From Desertimonas sp963732335 (GTDB lineage: Bacteria > Actinomycetota > Acidimicrobiia > Acidimicrobiales > Ilumatobacteraceae), in assembly GCA_963732335.1 (NCBI GenBank), contig CAVSZO010000035.1, forward strand, positions 1-64,000: a DNA stretch of 64,000 bases. The letters run 5' to 3'. Below, one piece after another: positions 48,457 through 56,631 of the stretch (the first letter of the stretch is position 1; every line of letters begins with the position of its first letter). The position numbers and the translations under genes are program-made. Under the pieces are notes generated by a model that was not told where the DNA came from, did no database searches, and saw only the letters and a program-made list of their open reading frames with translations.

Positions 48457-49905
48457 ATGCGCACACGATCGTTCGCCGCCCTCGCGGCCGTATCCGTGTT
48501 GATCTTCGCCGCCTGCGGCGACGACGACGAGGGCGCCGGCGGCGATACGACCATCGCCGGGCTGGCTCCGGCGGCAACCGCGCCGGCGGCCGCGGCGGAG
48601 ACACGACCGACGGCAGGCGGCCGAGACGACACGGCGGCTGCGGCGGCGACGACCGCGGCGGCGGCTGCGGCGGTGACGACCGAGGCGGCAGCGGAGACGA
48701 CGGCGGCGGCAGCGGAGACCACGGCGGCGGCCGCGAGCGGCGACGCCTCGAGGCGGCGGCCGCGGTCGAGACCACCGAGGCTGCGGCGGACGACGACCGA
48801 GGCGGCAGCGGAGACCACGGCTGCTCCCGAGGGCACCCTCGAGGCGGCCGCGGTTGAGACCACCGAGGCTGCGGCGGCGACCACCGAGGCGGCGGCCGCG
48901 GCGGTGACGACCGAGGCTGCGGCGGCAACCACCGAGGCTGCGGCGGCGACCACCGAGGCTGCGGCGGCGACGACCGAACCTGCTGCCGCGACCACCGAGG
49001 CTGCGGGCGAGACGTCGGTTCCGGCGACGTCGGCTCCGGCTACGTCGGAGCCGGGCACCAGCGTGCCGGCGGGGGAGCCGGGCGCGATCACCGTCGGTTC
49101 CGCCGACTTCCCGGAGAGCCAGCTGCTGGCCCAGATCTACGGTCAGGCCCTCGAGGCCGCCGGCTTCGATGTCAGCTACGAGCTCGGCATCGGCTCCCGG
49201 GAGGCCTACTACGGCGCCATCGAAGGCGGCGAAGTCGGCCTCGTTCCCGAGTACACCGGCTCGCTGCTGTCGTTCCTGGTCGCTCCCGATCAGCCGGATG
49301 CGGCAAACGTCGACGAGCAGCTCGCCGCCCTCGGGGAAGCACTGCCCGAGGAGCTCGAGGTGCTGCCGCCGTCGTCGGCCGAGGACAAGGACACGATCGT
49401 CTGCACCCAGGAGGTCGTCGACGAGTTCGGCCTGACCGACCTGTCGAGCCTGTTCGAGAACAGCGCCGAGATCACCCTCGGCGGCCCGCCCGAGATGGAG
49501 ACGCGCACCCCGTTCGGCATCGAGGGGTTCTCGACGATCTACGACGCCGAGTTCGCCGAGTTCGTCCCGTTGGCGCCTGGCGACATCCCCGCCGCCCTCT
49601 CGGACGGGGCCATCGACTGCGGCAACATCTTCTCGACCGACCCGGCCATCGATACCGGTGGCTTCATCGCCCTCGAGGACGACCTGGCGATCGTCCCCAA
49701 CGAAGCGGTGCTCCCGCTCGTCCGCAGCGAGTTCGTCACGCCCGAGCTCACCGCGGCTCTCGACGAGGTCAACGCCGCCCTCGACACCGAGACGCTGACG
49801 TCGTTGGTGGCCCAGGTGGTCAACGAGGACCTCGGCGTCGACGTCGTCGCCGCGGAGTTCCTGGAGTCGCTCGGCGCGGCAACGCCGGCAACCACAACCG
49901 GCTAG
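48457..49905 (+). CDS. Osmoprotectant-binding lipoprotein, OpuCC/ProX-like, with a long Ala/Thr/Glu linker
   Basis: ATG 48457. Lipoprotein signal ALAAVSVLIFAACGDDDEGA (Cys about residue 20). About 170 residues of low-complexity linker follow (repeats of TTEAAAA), then the binding domain from about residue 205: GAITVGSADFPESQLLAQIY, GQALEAAGFDVSYELGIGSR with EAYYGAIEGGEVGLVPEYTG, LEVLPPSSAEDKDTIVCTQE and LDEVNAALDTETLTSLVAQV. These match type II periplasmic betaine/choline-binding OpuAC proteins. An Arg-rich patch in the linker (about 48745-48795) is an out-of-frame segment between two compensating indels. Last gene of the transporter operon, 75 bases after the permease. Confidence 0.88.
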   Translation: MRTRSFAALAAVSVLIFAACGDDDEGAGGDTTIAGLAPAATAPAAAAETRPTAGGRDDTAAAAATTAAAAAAVTTEAAAETTAAAAETTAAAASGDASRRRPRSRPPRLRRTTTEAAAETTAAPEGTLEAAAVETTEAAAATTEAAAAAVTTEAAAATTEAAAATTEAAAATTEPAAATTEAAGETSVPATSAPATSEPGTSVPAGEPGAITVGSADFPESQLLAQIYGQALEAAGFDVSYELGIGSREAYYGAIEGGEVGLVPEYTGSLLSFLVAPDQPDAANVDEQLAALGEALPEELEVLPPSSAEDKDTIVCTQEVVDEFGLTDLSSLFENSAEITLGGPPEMETRTPFGIEGFSTIYDAEFAEFVPLAPGDIPAALSDGAIDCGNIFSTDPAIDTGGFIALEDDLAIVPNEAVLPLVRSEFVTPELTAALDEVNAALDTETLTSLVAQVVNEDLGVDVVAAEFLESLGAATPATTTG

Positions 49906-49907
49906 CG

Positions 49908-49966
49908 CGAACCGATCCGGTGGCCGGTACGTCCCAAACTCGGGGCGACCGGCCACCGGTCGCGAC
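49908..49966 (+). terminator. Probable terminator after the osmoprotectant operon
   Basis: Twelve-base perfect arms CCGGTGGCCGGT (49917-49928) and ACCGGCCACCGG (49948-49959) around a 19-base loop. Outer bases add CGCGA/TCGCG pairing. It follows the binding-protein stop by a few bases; no U-tract. Confidence 0.6.
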
Positions 49967-49990
49967 CCCACGTAGTTTGATCGGGCAACG

Positions 49991-50950
49991 ATGATCGAGA
50001 TCCGCGAGATCACCAAGCGCTTCGGCAGCACCGTCGCCGTCGACAACCTCAGCTTCGACGTCCATCCCGGGCGGGTGACCGGGTTCCTCGGCCCGAACGG
50101 CTCGGGCAAGAGCACGACGATGCGCTGCATGCTCGGGCTCGACCGTTTCGAGCGCGGCACCACCCGCTTCGACGGCAAGCAGTACCGCGAGCTCGACCGA
50201 CCGATGTTCCAGGTCGGAGCGCTCCTCGACGCCGGCTACGTGCACCCAGCCAGATCCGGGCGCAACCACCTTCGCTGGATGGCCGCCAGCAACGGCATCG
50301 AGGCCGCTCGGGTCGACACGGTGCTCGAAACCGTCGGGATGACCGCCGTCGGCAGACGCAAGGTGCGCACCTACTCGCTCGGCATGCGCCAACGTCTCGG
50401 GCTTGCCGGAGTCCTGCTGGGCAATCCGCACACGCTGATCCTCGACGAGCCGGCCAACGGACTCGACCCCGAGGGCGTGCGCTGGATCCGCGACGTGCTC
50501 GTGGCCCTCGCCCGGGAGGGACGGACGATTCTCGTCAGCAGCCATCTCCTCGCCGAGATCTCGTTGATGGCCGACGACCTCGTCGTCATCGGTCGGGGAC
50601 GGCTGATCGAGCAGGGACCGGTGTCGCAGTTCATCGACCGCTACGCCCAGCGCTGGGTGCGGGTGCGCACGCCCGACCCGGCGGCCTTCGCCGACGTCCT
50701 CCGACGCGCCGGTGGCCGTTACCGCCCCCATGGATCGGACGGCATCGACGTCCAGGGACTGGCGATCGAGCAGATCGGCGAGCTCGCTCTGCAGACCCAG
50801 ACCGTGCTCCACGAGCTGTCGCCTCAGAGTGAGTCGCTCGAGGAGGCGTTCCTCCAGGCGACGGCGGGCGTGCAGGAGTATCACTCCGGCGGCTCGTTGC
50901 CGCCACCGCCCGATCCTTCAACTGGTGGACTCCAGGCGGGAGGCAACTGA
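49991..50950 (+). CDS. ABC-2 type exporter ATP-binding protein
   Basis: Intact 319-residue ATPase. ATG 49991: IEIREITKRFGSTVAVDNLS. Walker A LGPNGSGKSTTMRCMLGLDR, RTYSLGMRQRLGLAGVLLGN as the signature, Walker B HTLILDEPANGLDPEGVRWI, H-loop ILVSSHLLAEISLMADDLVV. The LSSHLL and PANGLDPEG wording is that of daunorubicin/bacitracin-type exporters. The C-terminal 100 residues form a regulatory domain ending in a Pro/Gly-rich tail. The stop overlaps the permease start by one base. Free of frameshifts. Substrate unknown. Confidence 0.92.
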   Translation: MIEIREITKRFGSTVAVDNLSFDVHPGRVTGFLGPNGSGKSTTMRCMLGLDRFERGTTRFDGKQYRELDRPMFQVGALLDAGYVHPARSGRNHLRWMAASNGIEAARVDTVLETVGMTAVGRRKVRTYSLGMRQRLGLAGVLLGNPHTLILDEPANGLDPEGVRWIRDVLVALAREGRTILVSSHLLAEISLMADDLVVIGRGRLIEQGPVSQFIDRYAQRWVRVRTPDPAAFADVLRRAGGRYRPHGSDGIDVQGLAIEQIGELALQTQTVLHELSPQSESLEEAFLQATAGVQEYHSGGSLPPPPDPSTGGLQAGGN

Positions 50951-51714
50951 TGGTCAATGCCGTCCGCAGCGAGTGGGTCAAGCTGACGACCCTCACCGTC
51001 AACAAGATCCTGGTCATCATCGCCGTCGCCTTCCCGGTCGTCGTGACGGCGCTCGTCGCCGGGCTCAGCGACGAGTTCTTCAGCTCGGCGGACGTGGCCG
51101 ACCTGATCGGCGGATTGGGATGGCTCAGCGCCCTTCTGTTCGGAGTCCTCGCCACCATCGGAATGTCCGGCGAGTTCGGCTACAACACGATCCGCCCGAC
51201 GTTCGCGGCCCAGCCGGAGCGGATCAAACCACTGGTCGCCAAGCTCGGCGTCCACGTGATCGTCACGGCACTGCTCATCGCCGGAGTGATCGCCGGTGCC
51301 TGGCTGCTCGCCACCAACCTGCTCGACGGCACGTTCTCGTTGTCAGAGTCGGGGGAGTTCGGCGTCGACGCACCGCGTGCCGGACTGCTCGGGATGCTGC
51401 TGCTGGCCGTCGGGGTGACGATCGCCGGCTTCGGCCTCGGCAACCTGATCCGCAACACTCCCGCGGCGGTGACGGCCCTGCTGCTGTGGCCGCTCGTGCT
51501 CGAGAACATCCTCGCCCGGCTGCTGTTCGCCGCCCTCGACGTCGAGTGGGAGAAGTACCTGCCCTTCACCCAAGGGCTGACGATCGCGATCGCCGATCGC
51601 GGGGACGATGGTGCCCAGCTGATGTCGCGTGGCGCGGCCGGCGTCTACTTCTTCGCCTGGGTGATCGGGCTCACGATCCTGGGCATCGTGCGCACGGAGC
51701 GCAGCGACGCCTGA
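50950..51714 (+). CDS. ABC-2 type exporter permease
   Basis: Intact 254-residue membrane protein, partner of the ATPase just upstream. ATG 50950: VNAVRSEWVKLTTLTVNKIL, the standard N-terminus of actinobacterial ABC-2 permeases with the first helix (VIIAVAFPVVVTALVAGLSD). Six hydrophobic segments follow, including GWLSALLFGVLATIGMSGEF, YNTIRPTFAAQPERIKPLVA as the cytoplasmic loop, VIVTALLIAGVIAGAWLLAT, LLLAVGVTIAGFGLGNLIRN and VYFFAWVIGLTILGIVRTER. Free of frameshifts. Confidence 0.92.
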   Translation: MVNAVRSEWVKLTTLTVNKILVIIAVAFPVVVTALVAGLSDEFFSSADVADLIGGLGWLSALLFGVLATIGMSGEFGYNTIRPTFAAQPERIKPLVAKLGVHVIVTALLIAGVIAGAWLLATNLLDGTFSLSESGEFGVDAPRAGLLGMLLLAVGVTIAGFGLGNLIRNTPAAVTALLLWPLVLENILARLLFAALDVEWEKYLPFTQGLTIAIADRGDDGAQLMSRGAAGVYFFAWVIGLTILGIVRTERSDA

Positions 51715-51753
51715 CGTACGTCGGGGCCGCGAGCGACTACCCTCGCTCGCTGC

Positions 51754-52431
51754 ATGGCCAACGAAACCGCTGCCTTCCGTGAGATCCTGGCGAGCACCGA
51801 GTTCTTCGCCGACGCCCCGCCTGAGGTCCTCGACTCGCTCGCCGCCCATGGCGAGGAACGCCAGCTTGTGCGTGGCGACGTCCTGTTCAACGAGGGTGAC
51901 CCACCCGACGCCCTGTACGTCGTCACCGCCGGTCGACTGGCGATCGCCCTGAGCAACCCGATCGACCGCCGCGAGAGCGTCATCGCCCTGATGGAGGAGG
52001 GCGACCTGTTCGGAGAGCTCGGCCTCCTCGACGACCGGCCGCGCTCGGCGATGGCGCGGGCGCTCGAGGCATCGCGGGTGCTCACGGTGCCGTACGCGCC
52101 GGTCGTCAGGATGTTCCACGAGAACCCGACGATGCTGTGGAACGTGACCCGTCTGCTGGCGCAGCGTCTCCGCGTGATGGACGAGGCGCTGGCCGATTCG
52201 GTGTTCCTCGACGTCACCGGGCGGACCGCGAAGCGGATCCTCGAACTCGCCGACGGCGTCGATCAGTTCACCCTCCCCGTCACCCAGGAGGAGCTCGCCG
52301 GGATGGTCGGGGCGTCGCGGGAGCGGGTCAACAAGGCGATCGCCAGCTTCATCCGCCTCGGCTGGTTGGAGCAGCACGACCGCCAGTACACGATCACCCA
52401 GCGCGATCGGCTCGAGCTGCGGGCACGGTGA
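51754..52431 (+). CDS. Crp/Fnr-family transcriptional regulator
   Basis: Intact 225-residue regulator. The N-terminal cyclic-nucleotide-binding domain (about 15-130) shows FADAPPEVLDSLAAHGEERQ, LVRGDVLFNEGDPPDALYVV, ALMEEGDLFGELGLLDDRPR followed by SAMARALEASRVL. This phosphate-binding cassette (GELGLLDDRPRSA) is consistent with cAMP binding. The C-terminal winged HTH is LPVTQEELAGMVGASRERVN with KAIASFIRLGWLEQHDRQYT. ATG 51754. The stop overlaps the ispD ATG by one base. In actinobacteria related proteins (Crp/GlxR) act globally; placement before ispD/ispF is unusual, since carD is the more common neighbour. Confidence 0.92.
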   Translation: MANETAAFREILASTEFFADAPPEVLDSLAAHGEERQLVRGDVLFNEGDPPDALYVVTAGRLAIALSNPIDRRESVIALMEEGDLFGELGLLDDRPRSAMARALEASRVLTVPYAPVVRMFHENPTMLWNVTRLLAQRLRVMDEALADSVFLDVTGRTAKRILELADGVDQFTLPVTQEELAGMVGASRERVNKAIASFIRLGWLEQHDRQYTITQRDRLELRAR

Positions 52432-53093
52432 TGGACGGTGCGGCGACGTGGACGATCGTCGTCGCCGGGGGCTCGGGAGAGAGGTTCGGTTCGGCCAAAC
52501 AATTCGAACTGGTCGGCGCCGAACGCGTCATCGATCGAGCATGCGACGTCGCTCGGCGCAGCAGTGACGGCTTGGTCGTCGTCCTGCCCTCCGACGCAGA
52601 CGTGGAGCGGTGGCGGCGCGAACACGGCGACGTCGCCGTCGTCGGTGGGGACACCCGCAGCGGGTCGGTCAGGGCCGGCCTGGATGCCGTCCCTACGGCG
52701 GCGGAGATCGTGTGCGTCCACGACGCCGCCCGCCCATTGGCGAGCGCCGAGTTGTTCGCCCGGGTCGTCGCGGCCGTGACCGCGGGTGCCGACGGGGCAG
52801 TTCCGGCGGTCGCCGTCACCGACACGATCAAAGTCGTCGACGGCGAGGGGACGGTGGTGGCCACGCCGGACCGCTCGACCCTGGTCGCCGTGCAGACGCC
52901 CCAGGCATTTCGTGCCGCCGTGCTGCGCGCCGCCCACGCCGGTGGTTCCGACGACACCGACGATGCCGCCGCCGTCGAGCGGCACGGCGGTCGGGTCGTA
53001 ACCGTGCCGGGCGAGCCGTGGAACCGCAAGATCACGGATCGTGACGACCTCGACTGGGTGCGCTCGTGGCTGACGAGCGAGGTTGGTTCGTGA
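52431..53093 (+). CDS. ispD: 2-C-methyl-D-erythritol 4-phosphate cytidylyltransferase
   Basis: Third enzyme of the non-mevalonate isoprenoid pathway: MEP plus CTP to CDP-ME. Intact, 220 residues from ATG 52431. The nucleotide-binding N-terminus is TWTIVVAGGSGERFGSAKQF. VVGGDTRSGSVRAGLDAVP holds the R-S-V segment, IVCVHDAARPLASAELFARV the metal-binding Asp, and VAVTDTIKVVDGEG, TLVAVQTPQAFRAAVLRAAH and SDDTDDAAAVERHGGRVVTV the rest of the family signature. It overlaps crp and is followed directly by ispF, the classic ispDF pair. Confidence 0.94.
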   Translation: MDGAATWTIVVAGGSGERFGSAKQFELVGAERVIDRACDVARRSSDGLVVVLPSDADVERWRREHGDVAVVGGDTRSGSVRAGLDAVPTAAEIVCVHDAARPLASAELFARVVAAVTAGADGAVPAVAVTDTIKVVDGEGTVVATPDRSTLVAVQTPQAFRAAVLRAAHAGGSDDTDDAAAVERHGGRVVTVPGEPWNRKITDRDDLDWVRSWLTSEVGS

Positions 53094-53585
53094 GTGGTGT
53101 CATTCGAGGTTCGCGTCGGCCATGGCTTCGATGTCCATCGCGCCGGCACCGACCCGGATCGTCCGCTCGTCCTCGGCGGCTGCGTGTTCCCCGGCCTGCC
53201 GGGTCTCGTTGGCCACAGCGATGGTGATGCGGTCGCCCACGCCGTCGCCGACGGGCTGCTCGGCGCCTCCGGGCTGGGCGACCTCGGTCAACTGTTCCCG
53301 GACACCGACCCGGCGTTGGAGGGAGCCGACTCGATCGAACTGTTGCGACGAGTGGCGGCGATGGCGGTCGACGACGGATGGACGATCGGCAACGCCGATT
53401 GTTCCGTCGTCTGTGAGTTGCCGAAGCTGGCGCCGTTGCGGGCGGACATGCAGCAACGCCTCAGCGATGCGATCGGCGCGCCCGTGTCGGTCAAGGGTCG
53501 CCGCGCCGAGGGGCTCGGAGCGATCGGGCGAGGCGAGGGCGTCGTGTGCTTTGCCGCGGTCGTCGTCACTCGGGGCTCACCGTGA
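53094..53585 (+). CDS. ispF: 2-C-methyl-D-erythritol 2,4-cyclodiphosphate synthase
   Basis: Cyclises CDP-ME 2-phosphate to MEcPP. Intact, 163 residues. GTG start at 53094, directly after ispD. Metal ligands are in VRVGHGFDVHRAGTDPDRPL (Asp and His) and GLVGHSDGDAVAHAVADGLL (His). The rest of the fold is present: LGDLGQLFPDTDPALEGADS, GWTIGNADCSVVCELPKLAP and EGLGAIGRGEGVVCFAAVVV. The usual KATTTE substrate loop reads SVKGRRAEGLG here, a variation worth noting. The stop overlaps the GTG of rlmB. Confidence 0.94.
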   Translation: MVSFEVRVGHGFDVHRAGTDPDRPLVLGGCVFPGLPGLVGHSDGDAVAHAVADGLLGASGLGDLGQLFPDTDPALEGADSIELLRRVAAMAVDDGWTIGNADCSVVCELPKLAPLRADMQQRLSDAIGAPVSVKGRRAEGLGAIGRGEGVVCFAAVVVTRGSP

Positions 53586-54625
53586 GTGCCGCACCACGTT
53601 CTGGCGGTGGGCGCGGCGGGCGAGGCCAACGCGATGGCGGCGGCAAGAAGGCGAGCACGGGCAGAAGGCGCGGACCGGACAAGGGCGGATCGGGCGGTCG
53701 CGGCCAGAGCCGCTCTTCGCCGCCGACGTCGCGGTCCCGGTCGCAAGGGACCGCCAGGCCTGCCGGCGGGCAAGGTGGTGCCGACCCGGTCGACCCGGAA
53801 GCGAATCGGTGTCCCCCGATCGCAGGCCGCCGGCCGCACCGGCAAGCTCGGCGACGACTCGTCGAAGCGGGACGGCAAGGGGCTCGGCGGAACAGCAGGT
53901 CGAAGGTCGGCAGGCGGTCCGCGAGCTGCTCGTCGCCGGCCGCCGGCGGGTGCACGAGATCTGGTTGTCGGCGGATCTCGCCGGCGACGACAGTCGTCGC
54001 CGACATCGCCGAGTTGGCGCGGGTCGGGCGGGTGCCAGTCGCCCACGTCGCCAAGTCCAAGCTCGAGGCGCGGGCCAAGAGTGAGGCACCGCAGGGCGTG
54101 ATCGCCTTCGCCGCCGAGCTTCCCGAGGCGGACTTCGACGAGTTGCTCCGTGGCCGGCGCGGCCACCGGCCGTTCCTCGTCGCCGTCGACGGGGTGACCG
54201 ATCCGGGCAACCTCGGAGCGATCCTGCGCAGCTGCGAAGGGGCCGGCGTCGACGGCGTGTTGATCCCCCGGCACCGCGCCGTCCACGTCACGCCGACCGT
54301 CGCCAAGGCTGCCGCCGGTGCGACCGAATACGTGCCGATCTCCCTCGTAGGTGGTCTGCCGGCAACGCTGACCCGGCTGCGCGGCGCCGGGATCTGGGTG
54401 GTCGGTCTCGACGACGCGGCCGACCGTTCACTGTTCGAGCTCGGCGACCTCGCCACCGACGGCATCTGCATCGTCCTCGGAGCCGAGGGCGCTGGGCTCT
54501 CCCGACTCGTTCGGGAGCGCTGTGACTCTGTCGTCAGCATCCCGATGCACGGGCGGATCAGCTCGCTCAACGTGTCGGCGGCGGCCGCCTTGGCGACGTA
54601 CGAGGTCGCCCGCCACCGCCGCTGA
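53582..54625 (+). CDS. rlmB: 23S rRNA 2'-O-methyltransferase RlmB/TrmH family (frameshifted, long basic N-terminus)
   Basis: SPOUT methyltransferase that modifies G2251 of 23S rRNA. GTG 53582. The first 110 or so residues are Gly/Arg/Lys/Ser-rich, as in many actinobacterial RlmB proteins. The substrate-binding domain is partly in another frame (GGTAGRRSAGGPRAARRR region; the correct one reads EQVEGRQAVRELLVAGRRRV with HEIWLSADL), then VVADIAELARVGRVPVAHVA. The catalytic knot is intact: PFLVAVDGVTDPGNLGAILR, SCEGAGVDGVLIPRHRAVHV, GICIVLGAEGAGLSRLVRER and VSIPMHGRISSLNVSAAAAL. Frameshifts near 53720-53880 and 53985. Gene order ispD-ispF-rlmB is typical, except that cysS, often between, is absent. 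Confidence 0.9.
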   Translation: MSAAPRSGGGRGGRGQRDGGGKKASTGRRRGPDKGGSGGRGQSRSSPPTSRSRSQGTARPAGGQGGADPVDPEANRCPPIAGRRPHRQARRRLVEAGRQGARRNSRSKVGRRSASCSSPAAGGCTRSGCRRISPATTVVADIAELARVGRVPVAHVAKSKLEARAKSEAPQGVIAFAAELPEADFDELLRGRRGHRPFLVAVDGVTDPGNLGAILRSCEGAGVDGVLIPRHRAVHVTPTVAKAAAGATEYVPISLVGGLPATLTRLRGAGIWVVGLDDAADRSLFELGDLATDGICIVLGAEGAGLSRLVRERCDSVVSIPMHGRISSLNVSAAAALATYEVARHRR

Positions 54626-54704
54626 CAGATTTCTCGCGCTTCGTCCGTCCCGAAATGCGCGACACGTTCGGCATGAGAATCGGCGGTGAGGCGTTGCACT
54701 GGGC

Positions 54705-55132
54705 ATGGAACTTGCTGATGCCCTCGAATTCGCCCGCGACAAGCGTCATGGAGTGCTCGTCACACAGCGCCGCGACGGCCGCCCGCAGCTGTCGAACGTG
54801 ATGTACCACCTCGACGACAGCGGAACGTTCCGGATCTCGATCACCGCCGATCGGGCCAAGTACCACAACATGCGCCGCGACCGATGGGCTGCCCTGCACG
54901 TCACCCGGTCCGACTTCTATGCCTACGCCGTCCTCGAGGGTGATGTCGAGCTGACCGAGCCGGCCGCCGCAACCGACGACGCCACCGTCGACGAACTGGT
55001 CTGGCACTACGAGCGGGCCGTCGGCCAGCACGAGGACTGGGACGAAGTTCCGTCGGGCGATGGTCGACGACCGGCGAGTGATCGCCCGATTGCGCCCGAC
55101 CCGGGCTGTACGGGATGCTCCCCGGCGGCTGA
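54705..55132 (+). CDS. PPOX-class F420-dependent oxidoreductase (one frameshift)
   Basis: Split-barrel flavin/F420 enzyme of about 140 residues. ATG 54705: ALEFARDKRHGVLVTQRRDG with RPQLSNVMYHLDDSGTFRIS, ITADRAKYHNMRRDRWAALH, VTRSDFYAYAVLEGDVELTE and VDELVWHYERAVGQHEDWDE. After a frameshift near 55050 the expected ending is restored: RRAMVDDRRVIARLRPTR then GLYGMLPGG at TGA 55130-55132. This matches the Rv1155/TIGR03618 group, which use F420 to reduce heterocycles or biliverdin. It is unlike the truncated family member at 1768 in detail, so not a recent copy. Confidence 0.85.
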
Positions 55133-55154
55133 CGGTCCCGGCACCACCACTGAT

Positions 55155-55179
55155 AAAGTCGACTACATCAGTCGACTTT
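55155..55179. promoter_or_regulatory. Perfect inverted repeat, probable operator at the start of the DUF4395 gene
   Basis: AAAGTCGACT, ACATC, AGTCGACTTT: ten-base perfect arms with a five-base spacer. Each arm itself contains the palindrome AGTCGACT. It overlaps the position where the DUF4395 protein should begin. Geometry suits a dimeric repressor such as an Rrf2 or ArsR/MarR-type protein; none is nearby. Confidence 0.5.
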
Positions 55180-55730
55180 TCCGCTTCCCGAACCCGGTCA
55201 ACGAGGTCGCTGCCCGCGTGGTCGCTGGTGGCGTGGTGGTGATGACCCTGCTGATCCTCGTCCTGGGTTGGACCTGGGTGCTCGTTCCGCTGGCCTACGG
55301 GTTCGTCGCCCGCGTCGCTGCCGGGCCGACGTTCAGCCCACTCGGTCGCCTGGCGACCCGGGTTGTCGTCCCAGCCCTGCCGCTCCAACCGCGCCCGGTC
55401 GACGGTCCACCGAAGCGCTTCGCTCAGGGAATTGGCGCAGTGCTGTCGGTGACGGCGATGGTCGCCCACTTCGCCTTCGGGGCGACGACGATCGCCCTCG
55501 TCCTGGTCGCCGCGATCGCTCTCGCGGCGACGTTGGAGTCGTTGTTCGGTTTCTGCGTCGGATGCAAGCTGTTCGCTCTGCTCATCCGTGCCGGTGTCAT
55601 CCCTCGAAAGCGTGTGCGCGGCGTGCGCAGACCTGTCGTTGCGCCGCGCCCGCCCAGCGACCTGACGCAGTCCGGCTTGACGCGCGATGGCCGCGTCGGG
55701 ACTAGCTTCGGGGGTTGGCCAACCGGCTGA
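55155..55730 (+). CDS. DUF4395 membrane protein (start uncertain)
   Basis: The frame open through 55730 encodes LFRFPNPVNEVAARVVAGGV, then hydrophobic helices (VVMTLLILVLGWTWVLVPLA), GFVARVAAGPTFSPLGRLAT, PPKRFAQGIGAVLSVTAMVA and LESLFGFCVGCKLFALLIRA. The PKRFAQ box and FGFCVGCKLF with a Cys-x-x-Cys pair are signatures of DUF4395, a four-helix membrane family often found beside thioredoxin-like or sulfurtransferase genes and thought to act in thiol/sulfur metabolism. There is no ATG, GTG or TTG at the expected start before LFRFPNP. An indel or a non-canonical codon is likely, and the perfect palindrome 55155-55179 lies exactly there. Confidence 0.75.
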   Translation, partial: KVDYISRLFRFPNPVNEVAARVVAGGVVVMTLLILVLGWTWVLVPLAYGFVARVAAGPTFSPLGRLATRVVVPALPLQPRPVDGPPKRFAQGIGAVLSVTAMVAHFAFGATTIALVLVAAIALAATLESLFGFCVGCKLFALLIRAGVIPRKRVRGVRRPVVAPRPPSDLTQSGLTRDGRVGTSFGGWPTG

Positions 55731-55785
55731 TCGGGAAACCGGAGTGGGTCTCGGAATCCGAGCCCATACGAAGGGAGATCACCAC

Positions 55786-56583
55786 ATGGATCACACCAGA
55801 TACCTCGGACGCCTCGTCGTAATAGGTGTTGGCGCACTCGCCTTCTCGAGTGCGGGGATCGCGGCCGCGACCACGCCGCCCACCGAACCCCCCGCTGACA
55901 CTGCGATGGCCGCCACCTCGGAGCCAATGACCGGTGCTGGACCGAGTGACTGTCCGGCCATCGTTGAAGCGCCGGAGGGGACCGAAGCCCCGGCAGGGTC
56001 AGAAGCACCGGCCGGAACCGAAACCATGGACACCTCCGGAGCCGCCGCCGCAACGGAGCCAGCGGGGACAGAGGCGCCGGCCGGGACGGAAGCTCCAGCT
56101 GGTACCGGCGAACCGATGGCGACGGAAGCCGTGGCCGCGGTCAGCGGGCCGTTCGTCCAGGTCGCAGATTCTGCTGAGTACGGTCAGGTTCTCGTCGACA
56201 GTGAGTGCCGCTCGCTGTACGCCTTCACCCAGGACGCCGACGGTGAGCCGACCTGCGTCGACGACTGCGCCGTGAACTGGCCACCGTTGTTCGTCCCCGA
56301 CGACGCGGTGCCTCCGTTGGCTGACGAGCTCGACCCCAGCCTGTTCAGCGTCGTCCAGCACGCCGAGGGTCCACAGCTGAAGGTCGGTGACTGGCCGCTG
56401 TACTACTTCGCTGGCGATGCCGCGCCTGGTGACACCAACGGCCAGGGCGTTGGCGGTGTCTGGTGGATGGTGGCGGCCGACGGCACGCTCCTCGAGGAAG
56501 TCCCAGCGGGCACCGAGCCCGCCGGGTCAGCAGCAGCCGAGTCGGCACCGGCCGACACGGCCTCGATGACAACAGCCGGCTGA
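55786..56583 (+). CDS. COG4315-type secreted protein with two tyrosine-rich repeats
   Basis: Intact, 265 residues. ATG 55786 after AAGGGAG. The signal peptide (LVVIGVGALAFSSAGIAAAT) is followed by a linker of Glu-Ala-Pro-Ala-Gly-Thr repeats, then the COG4315 domain. Two copies of the Y-x-F/W-x-x-D motif are visible: GQVLVDSECRSLYAFTQDAD near residue 145 and KVGDWPLYYFAGDAAPGDTN near residue 210. They are separated by a Cys pair in TCVDDCAVNWPPLFVPDDAV and followed by GQGVGGVWWMVAADGTLLEE. Proteins of this group are secreted or lipid-anchored, of unknown function. 55 bases after DUF4395 on the same strand. Confidence 0.85.
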   Translation: MDHTRYLGRLVVIGVGALAFSSAGIAAATTPPTEPPADTAMAATSEPMTGAGPSDCPAIVEAPEGTEAPAGSEAPAGTETMDTSGAAAATEPAGTEAPAGTEAPAGTGEPMATEAVAAVSGPFVQVADSAEYGQVLVDSECRSLYAFTQDADGEPTCVDDCAVNWPPLFVPDDAVPPLADELDPSLFSVVQHAEGPQLKVGDWPLYYFAGDAAPGDTNGQGVGGVWWMVAADGTLLEEVPAGTEPAGSAAAESAPADTASMTTAG

Positions 56584-56599
56584 CGCCGCTGTCGCTGCT

Positions 56600-56631
56600 T
56601 GAACTGCCGCGGTACGTGCCGCGGCAGTTCA
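56600..56631. terminator. Stem-loop between convergent genes, probable bidirectional terminator
   Basis: Thirteen-base perfect arms TGAACTGCCGCGG and CCGCGGCAGTTCA with a six-base loop TACGTG. It lies 16 bases after the COG4315 stop and faces the end of the small membrane protein gene on the other strand. Confidence 0.7.

Noticed and set aside
48590..49075. GCGGCG/ACCGAGGCT repeats considered as a non-coding repeat array
   Set aside because: They lie in frame as a protein linker between the lipobox and the binding domain, apart from a short indel-bracketed patch.
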